From NCBI RefSeq assembly GCF_003491325.1, contig NZ_CP022881.1, forward strand, positions 124,001-188,000: 64,000 nt of DNA, read 5' to 3'. Positions 30,859-38,881 of the stretch are shown in pieces; position 1 is the first letter of the stretch, and every line of letters begins with the position of its first letter. Below the pieces are notes generated by a model. That model was not told where the DNA came from, made no database searches, and saw only the letters and a program-made list of their open reading frames with translations. The stretch is from Staphylococcus sp. M0911. Lineage in GTDB: Bacteria; Bacillota; Bacilli; Staphylococcales; Staphylococcaceae. A program made the translations under genes and the position numbers.

Positions 30859-31621
30859 ACATAAATCTGTATATATAATAGTAGGTTTTATATTCATGAT
30901 GATTGTAGCTATAGTTGTTAGTTTGATACCACAACAGTTGAATGAAGCATTAGGATTACGTCCACCTAGTTTCAATCATTTATTAGGAACAGATCAGTTA
31001 GGTAGAGATTTTCTATTGCGTCTTATCCAGGGAAGTATCGTGACGATTGGATTAACGATGACAGTAATCGTGTTAAGTATCGGTATCGGTTTAATACTGG
31101 GATTAATTGCAGGTATAGAAGGACGTTGGTTTGATAAAAGTTGTATGTTTTTAGCGGATTTATTATTAGCTATCCCATCGTTTATTATTGCTTTAGTTGT
31201 TTTAAGTTTAGTGAGTGATTCAATGCTAGGATTACTATTTGCACTCACAATAGGATGGTTAGGACGCTACTTACGTTACTTTAGAAATTTAACTAGAGAT
31301 TTACAAAAGCAACCTTTTATTACTTACGCAGTATTAAGTGGTAATTCTAAGATGAAAACAACATTGGTGCATACTATTCCTCATCTAATGAGTAATATAC
31401 TAGCCCTAATTACTGCAGATATAGGTAAAATTATGTTAAGCATTTCAGGGTTAGCCTTTTTAGGTCTAGGGATTAAACCACCCACACCTGAATTAGGGAC
31501 AATATTATTTGATGGTAAGAGTTACTTTAGTGCGGCACCGTGGTTATTCTTCTTCCCGGGACTACTATTAGGAGGTTATGCTTTATTATTTCAAATGCTC
31601 AACAACAAAATAATGAAATAA
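30851..31621 (+). CDS. ABC importer permease 2 (NikC/DppC type)
   Basis: A 256-residue permease. The FNHLLGTDQLGRDFLLRLIQG segment after helix 1 is the hallmark of DppC/NikC proteins, and the EAA-like coupling loop appears near residue 160. About six helices. It overlaps the previous gene by eight bases and runs to within a few bases of the first ATPase. AAGGGTGGG precedes the ATG. Confidence 0.88.
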   Translation: MNKHKSVYIIVGFIFMMIVAIVVSLIPQQLNEALGLRPPSFNHLLGTDQLGRDFLLRLIQGSIVTIGLTMTVIVLSIGIGLILGLIAGIEGRWFDKSCMFLADLLLAIPSFIIALVVLSLVSDSMLGLLFALTIGWLGRYLRYFRNLTRDLQKQPFITYAVLSGNSKMKTTLVHTIPHLMSNILALITADIGKIMLSISGLAFLGLGIKPPTPELGTILFDGKSYFSAAPWLFFFPGLLLGGYALLFQMLNNKIMK

Positions 31622-31629
31622 CTGACTTT

Positions 31630-32373
31630 GTGAGTGTCGATCGGTTAAGTGTTTTTAACAATGCGCGCACATTATTAAATTCAATTTCTGTAGATATTCA
31701 AAAGGGTGCGTTTCATTGTGTTATAGGTGAAAGTGGTAGTGGGAAGTCCTTGTTAATTCGTACAATATTAAATATGACTTCTTCAGAATTATCGTATCAA
31801 GGGCAAATTGATATCAATTTGGCCAATGTTGATGCAGTGTTTCAAGATACAACGAGTAACATGTTTCAAAATATTCCCCTTGATAAACACTTTGATATGT
31901 TATATCAAGCGCAATCATCGAAGTTGACCAAGTCAGAGCGATGTGTGCAGTTGATTGAAATGATGACAGCTTTTGGTTTAGAAGAACCACAACGCTTATT
32001 AAAATCTTATCCTTTCGAATTGAGTGGTGGTATGGCTCAAAGAGTTGCGCTAATGATGGCATTGATTAGCAAGCCTCATTGTTTAGTTTTAGACGAACCT
32101 ACAAGTGCACTCGATCAGAAAAATAGTCAAAAGGTAATGCGTTATCTTTCGAAGATAATGAAGGAAAAACAGATGACGATGATATTTATCACACATGATC
32201 TTAATTTAGTAGAAGATTATGCGACACATATTAGCATTATGAAAGAAGGTCATCTCCTAGAAAATGGTACTGCTAAGGAGATACTTCAACATCCCAAAGA
32301 CGATTATACGAAGAAATTAATCGACATTGCGCATAGGAGAAAACAATATGCTTACAATCAAACAACTGTCTAA
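31630..32373 (+). CDS. ABC importer ATPase 1 (NikD/DppD type)
   Basis: An ATP-binding subunit of about 247 residues. Walker A is GESGSGKSLL, the signature is LSGGMAQRVALM, Walker B is CLVLDEPTSALD and the switch histidine is in ITHD. The start is uncertain. GTG 31630, eight bases after the permease stop, gives a normal N-terminus (VSVDRLSVF) but lacks a ribosome site. A perfect AGGAGG at 31570-31575 is followed nine bases later by an in-frame ATT at 31585 within the end of the permease gene. An upstream GTG at 31540 also stays open. Confidence 0.8.
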   Translation: MSVDRLSVFNNARTLLNSISVDIQKGAFHCVIGESGSGKSLLIRTILNMTSSELSYQGQIDINLANVDAVFQDTTSNMFQNIPLDKHFDMLYQAQSSKLTKSERCVQLIEMMTAFGLEEPQRLLKSYPFELSGGMAQRVALMMALISKPHCLVLDEPTSALDQKNSQKVMRYLSKIMKEKQMTMIFITHDLNLVEDYATHISIMKEGHLLENGTAKEILQHPKDDYTKKLIDIAHRRKQYAYNQTTV

Positions 32374-32974
32374 AAGTATTCAACATCAACCGATTTTAAA
32401 AGATATAACATTAGATTTAACAGAAGGTCATTTACTGATATGTGGAAAAAGTGGTAGCGGGAAGTCTACTTTAGCGAAAATGATAGCTGGATTAGATTTA
32501 GATTATACTGGCCAAATCAAGTACAATGGCATTTCAAGAAAAGACACTCAAACGAAAAGATGGATGAAACAGATTCAATATGTACCACAATATCAAAGTA
32601 ATACATTAGATCATCGAAAAAGAGTACGTGATATCTTATTAACGCCGTTGAAAAATCATCATTTTGATCCGTCAACTTATCATGAGAGAATCACGACAGT
32701 GCTTAAACAATGTATTTTACCTCAGTCGATTTTAGATCAACGTGTAAGTACATTGAGTGGTGGCCAATTTCAGCGACTTTGGATTGCTAAAGCTCTTATT
32801 ATGGAACCACAAATATTAATACTTGATGAAGCAACTACGAATTTAGACATTATTAATGAAGAAACGATTCTCAACATGCTAAAGGAGTTAACACAGATTC
32901 AAATGATTATTATCTCACACGATCCATACGTGTTAGATTACTTTAAGGGTCAGAGACTCGACTTGGATTTATAA
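32348..32974 (+). CDS. ABC importer ATPase 2 (NikE/DppF type)
   Basis: A 208-residue ATPase, the second of the importer pair and somewhat short for the family. Walker A is GKSGSGKSTLAKM, signature LSGGQFQRLWIAKAL, Walker B ILILDEATTNLD, switch ISHD. ATG 32348 is chosen because AGGAGA ends seven bases before it; it overlaps the preceding gene by 26 bases. It is last in the operon, followed by a strong terminator. Confidence 0.87.
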   Translation: MLTIKQLSKSIQHQPILKDITLDLTEGHLLICGKSGSGKSTLAKMIAGLDLDYTGQIKYNGISRKDTQTKRWMKQIQYVPQYQSNTLDHRKRVRDILLTPLKNHHFDPSTYHERITTVLKQCILPQSILDQRVSTLSGGQFQRLWIAKALIMEPQILILDEATTNLDIINEETILNMLKELTQIQMIIISHDPYVLDYFKGQRLDLDL

Positions 32975-32983
32975 AATTGATTG

Positions 32984-33027
32984 AGCCATATTGTAGTGAA
33001 CATGATTCACTATGATATGGCTTTTTG
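32984..33027 (+). terminator. Terminator of the ABC importer operon
   Basis: AGCCATAT-tg-TAGTGAA and TTCACTA-tg-ATATGGCT form a long near-perfect stem followed by TTTTTG. An open frame starting at 32981 would run through this hairpin into the MerR gene and is not a real start. Confidence 0.88.
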
Positions 33028-33041
33028 TATAAAAAAAAGGA

Positions 33042-33072
33042 TTGCCCTTGAGCACGCTCCATGGTTTACAAT
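33042..33072 (+). promoter_or_regulatory. MerR-type promoter/operator (autoregulatory)
   Basis: TTGCCC (33042-33047), a 19-base spacer, TACAAT (33067-33072). The overlong 19-base spacer is the hallmark of MerR-controlled promoters. The spacer carries GAGcacgCTC within CTTGAGCACGCTCCATGG, the same dyad type as at 33532-33548. The promoter drives the MerR gene itself. Confidence 0.75.
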
Positions 33073-33100
33073 GTTTGTAACAGAAGTGGAGGTCGTAGTC

Positions 33101-33523
33101 ATGAATACAAAAGAAGTTGTCGAATTGATGGATATTTCTCAAGATACTTTAAGATACTATGAAAAGGTAGGCGTGATTCCACCAGTTGAACGTGATAAAA
33201 ATGGGTATCGCATCTATCAAATGAAAGATTTAAATTGGATATACTTAGTTAAGCATTTAAGACAAGCTGGTGTAACGATTGAGTTACTCGTTGAATTTTG
33301 TAGGTTAGGTCAATTACCTAAAGATGAGGCGGTTCAAAACCAACAGAAAGAAGTACTCAACAAACAACTTGAAGAATTAGATGAACATTTGAAGGCCATT
33401 CACAATGCAAGAGAATTATTAAAATATAAAATTGAAACGTATGATGACCATATTGCCAAAATCAATGATGAAGCGGCTCAAGAATATAATTTGAAAAAGA
33501 TTTGGGAAAATAAAAGACAATAA
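33101..33523 (+). CDS. MerR-family transcriptional regulator
   Basis: A 140-residue MerR-type regulator. The N-terminal winged helix carries MDISQDTLRYYEKVGVIPPVERDKNGYR-like sequence (residues about 10-37), followed by a coiled-coil dimerisation helix rich in K and E from about 75 to 120. There is no cysteine pair of metal sensors; the single C69-like cysteine in LVEFCRLG lies where AdhR/NmlR-like regulators carry a conserved cysteine that senses electrophiles. ATG 33101 follows GTGGAGG. Likely target is the adjacent aldo/keto reductase, which shares its operator. Confidence 0.85.
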   Translation: MNTKEVVELMDISQDTLRYYEKVGVIPPVERDKNGYRIYQMKDLNWIYLVKHLRQAGVTIELLVEFCRLGQLPKDEAVQNQQKEVLNKQLEELDEHLKAIHNARELLKYKIETYDDHIAKINDEAAQEYNLKKIWENKRQ

Positions 33524-33525
33524 AT

Positions 33526-33556
33526 TTGCTATTGAGTGCACTCCATAGTGTAGGGT
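33526..33556 (+). promoter_or_regulatory. MerR-type promoter/operator of the aldo/keto reductase
   Basis: TTGCTA (33526-33531), a 19-base spacer, TAGGGT (33551-33556). The spacer contains the perfect palindrome GAGTGCACTC (33534-33543) within TTGAGTGCACTCCATAG, matching the dyad at 33047-33064. Both spacing and operator agree with control by the MerR protein just upstream. Confidence 0.75.
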
Positions 33557-33584
33557 GTAGTTATAAAGAGTAGGAGGTTTTCAT

Positions 33585-34433
33585 ATGAAAACAATTAAAA
33601 TAAACGAAACAATTGAAATTCCGGCATTAGGATTTGGTGTGTTTCAAATTCCACAAGAACAAACAAAAGACGCCGTAGTTAATGCGATTCAAGCAGGATA
33701 CCGTCATATAGATACAGCTCAAAGTTATATGAATGAAACAGAAGTAGGCGAAGGTATTAAAGCATCTGGTATTGATAGAAGCGAATTATTTGTTACTACA
33801 AAAGTATGGATTGAAAATGTTAACTATGAAGATACACTAAAATCTATCGAACGTTCTTTAGAAAGATTACAACTAGATTATATTGATTTAGTATTAATTC
33901 ACCAACCATATAATGATGTTTACGGATCTTGGAAAGCGTTAGAAGAGCTACAAGAAAATGGAAAAATCAAAGCGATTGGGGTATCTAATTTCGGTGTTGA
34001 TCGCGTTGTTGATCTAGGTATTCATAACAAAGTGCAACCTCAAGTGAATCAAATTGAAATTAATCCGTTCCATCAACAAGAAGATGAAGTACAATCACTT
34101 CAAAAAGAAGGTGTACTTGTTGAAGCTTGGGCACCATTTGCTGAAGGGAAAAACAATTTATTTAGTAACGAAACGTTACAAAATATTGGTGACAAATACG
34201 GTAAATCAATCGCACAAGTTGTACTACGTTGGTTAGTAGAAAGAGACATTGTTGTCTTAGCAAAATCAGTTAATCCAGAAAGAATGAAACAAAACTTAGA
34301 TATTTTTGATTTTGAACTAACAGATGAAGATAAAGCACAAATCGCAACATTAGATAGTAACGATAGTCAATTCTTCTCACATGCAGATCCAGAAATGATC
34401 AAAGCATTAACAAGTAGAAGACTCGACGTATAA
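33585..34433 (+). CDS. Aldo/keto reductase
   Basis: A 282-residue NADPH-dependent aldo/keto reductase. The catalytic tetrad is readable as D43 and Y48 in HIDTAQSYMNE, K73 in TTKVWIEN and H106 in LVLIHQPYN. The phosphate-binding LAKSVNPERMKQNLDIFDF segment near the C-terminus fits NADP use. AGGAGG precedes ATG. With the MerR regulator it forms a likely aldehyde or electrophile detoxification unit. Confidence 0.92.
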   Translation: MKTIKINETIEIPALGFGVFQIPQEQTKDAVVNAIQAGYRHIDTAQSYMNETEVGEGIKASGIDRSELFVTTKVWIENVNYEDTLKSIERSLERLQLDYIDLVLIHQPYNDVYGSWKALEELQENGKIKAIGVSNFGVDRVVDLGIHNKVQPQVNQIEINPFHQQEDEVQSLQKEGVLVEAWAPFAEGKNNLFSNETLQNIGDKYGKSIAQVVLRWLVERDIVVLAKSVNPERMKQNLDIFDFELTDEDKAQIATLDSNDSQFFSHADPEMIKALTSRRLDV

Positions 34434-34445
34434 TATATAAAAAAA

Positions 34446-34478
34446 GGGACATCCTGAGAATGAGGATGCCCCATTTTT
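34446..34478. terminator. Bidirectional terminator between aldo/keto reductase and isaB-like gene
   Basis: GGGACATCCT and AGGATGCCCC pair around GAGAATG, with A-run on the left and ATTTTT on the right. It serves both converging genes. Confidence 0.82.
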
Positions 34479-34509
34479 ATATGCATTTATTTTACTATTT
34501 ATATATTAA

Positions 34510-35052
34510 TTATGCGCCTGATCCGTCAAAACCTATTGTTACTGAAGTGACTTGTCCATTTTTTTGTATAATGGTTACCGGAGTATGGTAAAAACCTGTT
34601 TTTGGACTTTTAAGTTGATAAGAGTCAGTGTTTGGATGTTTATTACCTTGTACATCTGTCATTTCTTGAAGATCATTTCCATAAACAGATTTTAATTGTT
34701 TAATCGTAATATTATTGACTTTGAATTGTACAGATGTTGCTTGTTTTTTCCCAGGTTTAATAGAAGAAAATGATTGGTCATATTTAGTGAAATAATTTAT
34801 TTTAGATGCGGTGCCACTTAAACGAACAATTTTTGTACCATTGAAAGTAACATTTCCATATTTTATGGCATTCTTAAAGCTTTTATTTAGTAAGAATGAT
34901 CCGTCATTATTAACATAACCTTTATAATTATAATAAGGTGTTGTAGCGGCATGTGCATCTTGATTAGGATTTACATCTAATGAGGCTCCGACTCCGAATA
35001 CTGTTCCGATGGCTAAAGTTGATGAGACAATTGCTTTGGCAGTTTTATTCAT
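34510..35052 (-). CDS. IsaB-family secreted protein
   Basis: A 180-residue exported protein of the staphylococcal immunodominant surface antigen B family. A signal peptide ends near AHAA-TTPYY (about residue 36), and the mature part starts with TPYYNYKGYVNNDGSFLLNKSFKNAIKYG-like sequence that matches what I remember of IsaB (TPYYTYNGYIG...). IsaB binds extracellular nucleic acids. No LPxTG anchor. GAGGGAG precedes the ATG. A second, more divergent family member lies at 49849-50376. Confidence 0.85.
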   Translation of the reverse strand: MNKTAKAIVSSTLAIGTVFGVGASLDVNPNQDAHAATTPYYNYKGYVNNDGSFLLNKSFKNAIKYGNVTFNGTKIVRLSGTASKINYFTKYDQSFSSIKPGKKQATSVQFKVNNITIKQLKSVYGNDLQEMTDVQGNKHPNTDSYQLKSPKTGFYHTPVTIIQKNGQVTSVTIGFDGSGA

Positions 35053-35392
35053 ACGAATCTCCCTCTCATTTTTAGTTGAATCGTTAAAAAAGTAAAATGT
35101 TACGATTCAATGACAATATTACAAAACAATTACATCGATTTCAAATGTATAAATAAATTTGATTTTATACACATATATACATAGTTAACATAAGTGTTAA
35201 TGGCATAATTTAAGGTATTAGTAAAATGTATAAGGGTAATAAAAAGAGAGTTTAAATCAAATAGTGAATATTAATTCATTATTTTTTGTTTATTAACGAT
35301 ATTTTTACAATATATTAACAAAACTTTAAAAGAGGTTTCTTTATATTGGAAGCGGGAATGAAAAATTATCTAATATAAAGGAGAGATTAGTA
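35053..35392. other. Divergent promoter region of isaB-like and PepSY lipoprotein genes
   Basis: A 340-base AT-rich gap between two outward-facing genes. Apart from the ribosome sites at its two ends I see no strong dyad, cre or terminator. No credible small gene. Confidence 0.5.
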
Positions 35393-35956
35393 ATGAAACA
35401 TACTAAAACAATAGCTTTATTATCATCAGCAGCCATTTTATTAGGTGCGTGCGGTAACGGTGGCAGTGATTCTGCTTCAAATAAGAAAGATGAAGGTACG
35501 AAAGACGCCACTGTATCGGTTAAAGATATTAAGACAAAGCCTGAAGATGCAATTAAAAAGGCACAACAAACATATAAAAACCAAGATTTAAAAGATATTT
35601 CTTATGAGAAATCAAATGGTGACTGGGTCTATAAAGTTGAACAACAAGATACGAAAAATAATAAAGAGTCTGAAGTTATCATCAATGATAAAGATAAAAA
35701 AGTGATTCACAAAGAAACTGAAAAAGGTGAATCTAATCAGTCTAATGACGCATTTAAATACAGTGATGTGAAGAATTATAAAGATGCTATTAAATCAGCG
35801 CAAAAAGACTTTGATGGAGATGTGAAAGAGTGGTCATTATCAAAAGATGATGGCAAGTTAGTTTATAACTTTGATCTACAAAAAGGTAAAGAAAAGCATG
35901 AAGTGACTGTCGATGCTAAAACTGGAAAAGTATTAGACAATCAAAAAGACGATTAA
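35393..35956 (+). CDS. PepSY-domain lipoprotein
   Basis: A 187-residue lipoprotein. The lipobox is LLGAC (Cys about 20). Two PepSY-like repeats follow, near residues 48-110 (KTKPEDAIKKAQQTY...WVYKVEQ) and 118-185 (YKDAIKSAQKDFDGD...LVYNFDLQ ... VTVDAKTGKVL). PepSY domains are linked to protease inhibition or extracellular folding; the exact role here is unknown. Strong AAAGGAGAG ribosome site. Monocistronic, ends at a terminator. Confidence 0.85.
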   Translation: MKHTKTIALLSSAAILLGACGNGGSDSASNKKDEGTKDATVSVKDIKTKPEDAIKKAQQTYKNQDLKDISYEKSNGDWVYKVEQQDTKNNKESEVIINDKDKKVIHKETEKGESNQSNDAFKYSDVKNYKDAIKSAQKDFDGDVKEWSLSKDDGKLVYNFDLQKGKEKHEVTVDAKTGKVLDNQKDD

Positions 35957-35979
35957 AATAAATCCTCTATATGAAGATC

Positions 35980-36020
35980 AAGCCTGGGACATAAGTAAAA
36001 TGTCTCAGGCTTCAATTTTT
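35980..36020. terminator. Bidirectional terminator between PepSY lipoprotein and doxX
   Basis: AAGCCTGGGACAT pairs with ATGTCTCAGGCTT and is followed by a run of seven T. The TGGGACATAA stretch is a common staphylococcal intergenic motif. Confidence 0.82.
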
Positions 36021-36377
36021 TTAATATATTTCCAATAATTTCTTCCAGTTATAAGAAACCATAACCGCAATGCTCATAACTAGTAACAAGATGACGAGTT
36101 CAGAAGCCATGTAACCTTGTGATAAGTGTACTGTAAATAGGGCGCCTAACATAATGACGATAAATCCAGCAGCAACGTAATTTGAAAATAATCCGATAAT
36201 CATTAAAATACCACCGATAAATTCAAATAATCCTAATATAATTCCTAAAAATGCAGGGAATCCTAACCCAGACATCATTTCCATAGGCTCTTTAAATCCG
36301 CTAAATACCTTTTGTGATCCATGTATTGTAAATGTAATACCTAACATCAGTCTAATTAATAGTAATCCTAAGCGCAT
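36021..36377 (-). CDS. DoxX-family membrane protein
   Basis: A 118-residue protein with four hydrophobic helices. The start LLLIRLMLGITFTIHGSQKVF with a conserved arginine and HG-x-QK, then GFPAFLGIILGLFEFIGGILMIIGL, fits the DoxX/YphA family. Some family members form oxidoreductase complexes coping with thiol or redox stress; the role here is unknown. AAGGGAAGG precedes the ATG. Confidence 0.85.
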   Translation of the reverse strand: MRLGLLLIRLMLGITFTIHGSQKVFSGFKEPMEMMSGLGFPAFLGIILGLFEFIGGILMIIGLFSNYVAAGFIVIMLGALFTVHLSQGYMASELVILLLVMSIAVMVSYNWKKLLEIY

Positions 36378-36772
36378 AAATACTTACCTTCCCTTTAAAT
36401 ATATTTTATATACTCGATATGGTTAGTATACTACAATAAGATTATTTTCAATGCAACCACGTATTTGATTTTTTTGAAATAAATTCAAAGGCATTGCATA
36501 TAGAAGTAGTAATAAAGCTTTTAAGAGGACACATGATGTCCGGTTCAAATGATTAAATTAATAAAAACGAATAAATTTGATTTTGATTTTAAATTGGATA
36601 TAAGTTTGCGTTATAATACTTATGCGTATGCAATATACATATAATTAATTTAATTTGAGGATTTAAAAGTGTTTTGTGCGAAAAACGTTAATGACTTCAG
36701 TAATGTATATTAATGCAACTTACATCTAGTTTTAAGAATGATTGCGTAAAGCAAACTAAAGGGGGAGCATCG
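36378..36772. other. Intergenic region between doxX and the PBP4-like gene
   Basis: A 395-base gap between divergent genes. A TATAAT lies at 36612-36617 but without a -35 at normal spacing. The GGGGGAG ribosome site of the next gene is at 36761-36767. Open sequence upstream of the TTG start at 36773 is not coding: it lies before that ribosome site. Confidence 0.45.
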
Positions 36773-38011
36773 TTGAAAAAAGTTTTTACTAGTTTAATGA
36801 TGATTATGATGTGTTTAGTCTTAATATCGCCAACTGTTTTTGCTGAACAGTCTCCAGTCGATGTTGCTAAACAAGAACATCAAGATATTGATAAGCAATA
36901 CAATCCAAAAGGGATGATAGTAACAACTAAAGATGGTCAAATACTTTATGATTATCATGGAAATACTCAAGTAGATCCAGCATCTAATACTAAATTGATG
37001 ACGATGAATTTGGTTTATGATGATATTAAATCAGGCAAAATTAAAATGAATGATAAAGTGAAAATAACATCACGATATGAAAAAATGTCAGAATTACCTA
37101 ATTTAACTACATTTCCACTTAAAGAAGGAACAACCGTTACAATCAATCAATTATTGAAGCAAGCTGCATTAGAATCAAGTAACGCTGCGACATTAGTATT
37201 GGCAGAACATATTGATGGTAGTTCTTCGAAATTCACAGATAGAATGAATCAAAAAGCTAAAGACTTAGGCATGAAGGATACAACGTTCACGAATCCAAGT
37301 GGTGCTAATAATAAAATATTAAAACCATATGAGCCAAAAAGTTATAAAGATGATACAATTTCACATACAACTGCACGTGATATGTCATTATTAAGTAATC
37401 ATATATTGAATGCACATCCAGATGTTTTAAAAATTACAAAACTATCTAAAGATAAGCAGTCAAATCAAGAATTACATAATACCAATACATCATTACCAAA
37501 TGAAGCAGATGGTATGAAAGATGTTGATGGTTTAAAAACAGGCACAAGTGACAATGGATACAATTTAGAATTAACTGCCAAACGAAATCATTTAAGAATC
37601 GTAACAGGCATATTTAATGTTAAGCCGTACCCTGATGAACAAGCGAAGCATGCCCGTCAAAAACTGGCGAATGCTTTAACTGAACATGCATTTAAGCAAT
37701 ACGACTACCGTAAAGTCATTTCAAAAGGTGAACATGAAATAGACGGTAAAAAATATGAAGTAAAAAAAGATTTATATGATTTAGTACCTAAAGATAAAAG
37801 TAAATATCAATTAAAAGTGTCTGAGGATAATCAATTATATGTTGATTATGATCGTCAATTTACGAAAGGACATCAAGCACCTACCGTAGAAGTCGAACCT
37901 ACGACACATTGGGGCATGATTTTTCTATACGTATGTATGGCAATTGCCGGACTGGTATTACTAGGTATGTTGACCATCATAGGTATCAAAATTTATTACA
38001 AAAAGTTTTAA
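36773..38011 (+). CDS. PBP4-like serine D-alanyl-D-alanine carboxypeptidase
   Basis: A 412-residue low-molecular-weight penicillin-binding protein. A signal peptide covers residues 1-24 (ends VFA). Catalytic motifs are S71-N-T-K74, S135-S-N137 and K255-T-G257. A beta-rich domain (about 290-375) follows, then a C-terminal membrane helix (about 383-405) and a basic KIYYKKF tail, as in S. aureus PBP4. It trims or cross-links peptidoglycan stem peptides at the outer membrane face. TTG 36773 is chosen for its GGGGGAG ribosome site. It is probably a paralogue of PBP4; abcA is not next to it. Confidence 0.88.
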   Translation: MKKVFTSLMMIMMCLVLISPTVFAEQSPVDVAKQEHQDIDKQYNPKGMIVTTKDGQILYDYHGNTQVDPASNTKLMTMNLVYDDIKSGKIKMNDKVKITSRYEKMSELPNLTTFPLKEGTTVTINQLLKQAALESSNAATLVLAEHIDGSSSKFTDRMNQKAKDLGMKDTTFTNPSGANNKILKPYEPKSYKDDTISHTTARDMSLLSNHILNAHPDVLKITKLSKDKQSNQELHNTNTSLPNEADGMKDVDGLKTGTSDNGYNLELTAKRNHLRIVTGIFNVKPYPDEQAKHARQKLANALTEHAFKQYDYRKVISKGEHEIDGKKYEVKKDLYDLVPKDKSKYQLKVSEDNQLYVDYDRQFTKGHQAPTVEVEPTTHWGMIFLYVCMAIAGLVLLGMLTIIGIKIYYKKF

Positions 38012-38027
38012 TCAAATGATGACGTAT

Positions 38028-38062
38028 AAAGCTAGCGCTAAGTGTAAAGTGCTAGCTTTTTT
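38028..38062 (+). terminator. Terminator of the PBP4-like gene
   Basis: AAAGCTAGC and GCTAGCTTT pair around a 14-base loop and are followed by seven T in total. Confidence 0.82.
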
Positions 38063-38099
38063 TAATTAAAAATTAAGCATATTGATAAAAGATAAAAGT

Positions 38100-38126
38100 G
38101 TAACTGCAACTGTTACGTTTGCAAAC
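38100..38126. promoter_or_regulatory. Possible operator with two dyads upstream of the NAD(P)-binding protein gene
   Basis: GTAAC-tgcaact-GTTAC (38100-38116) is immediately followed by the perfect palindrome GTTTGCAAAC (38117-38126), then GCGAACATATTTC. The cluster lies 60-90 bases before the start of the NAD(P)-binding protein gene, where a MarR/HxlR-type repressor could act. No regulator gene is adjacent. Confidence 0.4.
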
Positions 38127-38186
38127 ATAGCGAACATATTTCAAAATGTAAATAATCTTAAAAGAGATAAATGGAGGAGTTTAACA

Positions 38187-38825
38187 ATGAAAATAGGAAT
38201 TATTGGCGCTTCAGGTAAAGTAGGACAACTTGTGTTAAAAGAAGCTTTAGATAGAGGGCATCAAGTAACTGCCATCGTGAGAAATGCATCAAAAATAACA
38301 AATACGGAAGTAGAAGTTATCGAGAAAGACATTCATGATTTAACAACTAAAGACATAGCATCATTTGAAGTTGTTGTTAATGCGTTTGGTGCACCATTAG
38401 GAGATTCAGAAGGACATATCAATGCAGGCCGTCATTTAATTGATATTTTAAAAGGAACAGATACAAGAGCAATTATTGTTGGTGGTGCCGGAAGTCTATA
38501 TGTTGATGATGCACATACAGTTCAATTAATCGACACACCAGAATTTCCTGATATTGTTAAACCATCAGCAAGTGGTCAAGGACAGAACCTTAAAGAATTA
38601 CGCAACTCAGAAGGTATAACATGGACATTCCTAAGCCCTGCTGCAGAATTTGATCCAGAGGGTGTTAGAACAGGTCATTACCAATCTGGTAAAGATCAAT
38701 TAATTGTTAATTCTGAAGGAAATAGCTATATCAGTTATGCGGATTATGCCGTTGCATTAGTAGACGAAATTGAAAATCCTCAACACATTAATGAACGCTT
38801 TACTGTTGTTGGAGAAGCAAAATAA
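38187..38825 (+). CDS. NAD(P)H-binding (NmrA/SDR-like) protein
   Basis: A 212-residue Rossmann-fold protein of the atypical short-chain dehydrogenase group. The dinucleotide-binding motif is IGIIGASGKVGQLV at the very start; the later VGGAGSLYV and WTFLSPAAEFDPEG segments are typical of the YwnB/NmrA-like family. Possibly a redox sensor or quinone/thiol-stress reductase; substrate not known. ATG 38187 follows GGAGG; the open frame upstream from 38082 overlaps the operator-like region. Confidence 0.85.
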   Translation: MKIGIIGASGKVGQLVLKEALDRGHQVTAIVRNASKITNTEVEVIEKDIHDLTTKDIASFEVVVNAFGAPLGDSEGHINAGRHLIDILKGTDTRAIIVGGAGSLYVDDAHTVQLIDTPEFPDIVKPSASGQGQNLKELRNSEGITWTFLSPAAEFDPEGVRTGHYQSGKDQLIVNSEGNSYISYADYAVALVDEIENPQHINERFTVVGEAK

Positions 38826-38837
38826 TAGAATTAAAAA

Positions 38838-38880
38838 GGCTGAGATACTCATTCCTCATGAATATCTCAGCCGTATTTTT
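38838..38880. terminator. Bidirectional terminator
   Basis: GGCTGAGATA pairs with TATCTCAGCC; AAAAA on the left and TATTTTT on the right serve both the NAD(P)-binding protein gene and the convergent VanY-like gene. Confidence 0.85.
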
Positions 38881-38881
38881 A

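Noticed and set aside
32981..33100. Long N-terminal extension of the MerR gene
   Set aside because: It would run through a strong terminator and the MerR promoter; ATG 33101 has a good ribosome site and gives the normal family start.
36713..36772. Upstream extension of the PBP4-like protein
   Set aside because: It precedes the GGGGGAG ribosome site; the TTG at 36773 gives a proper signal peptide.
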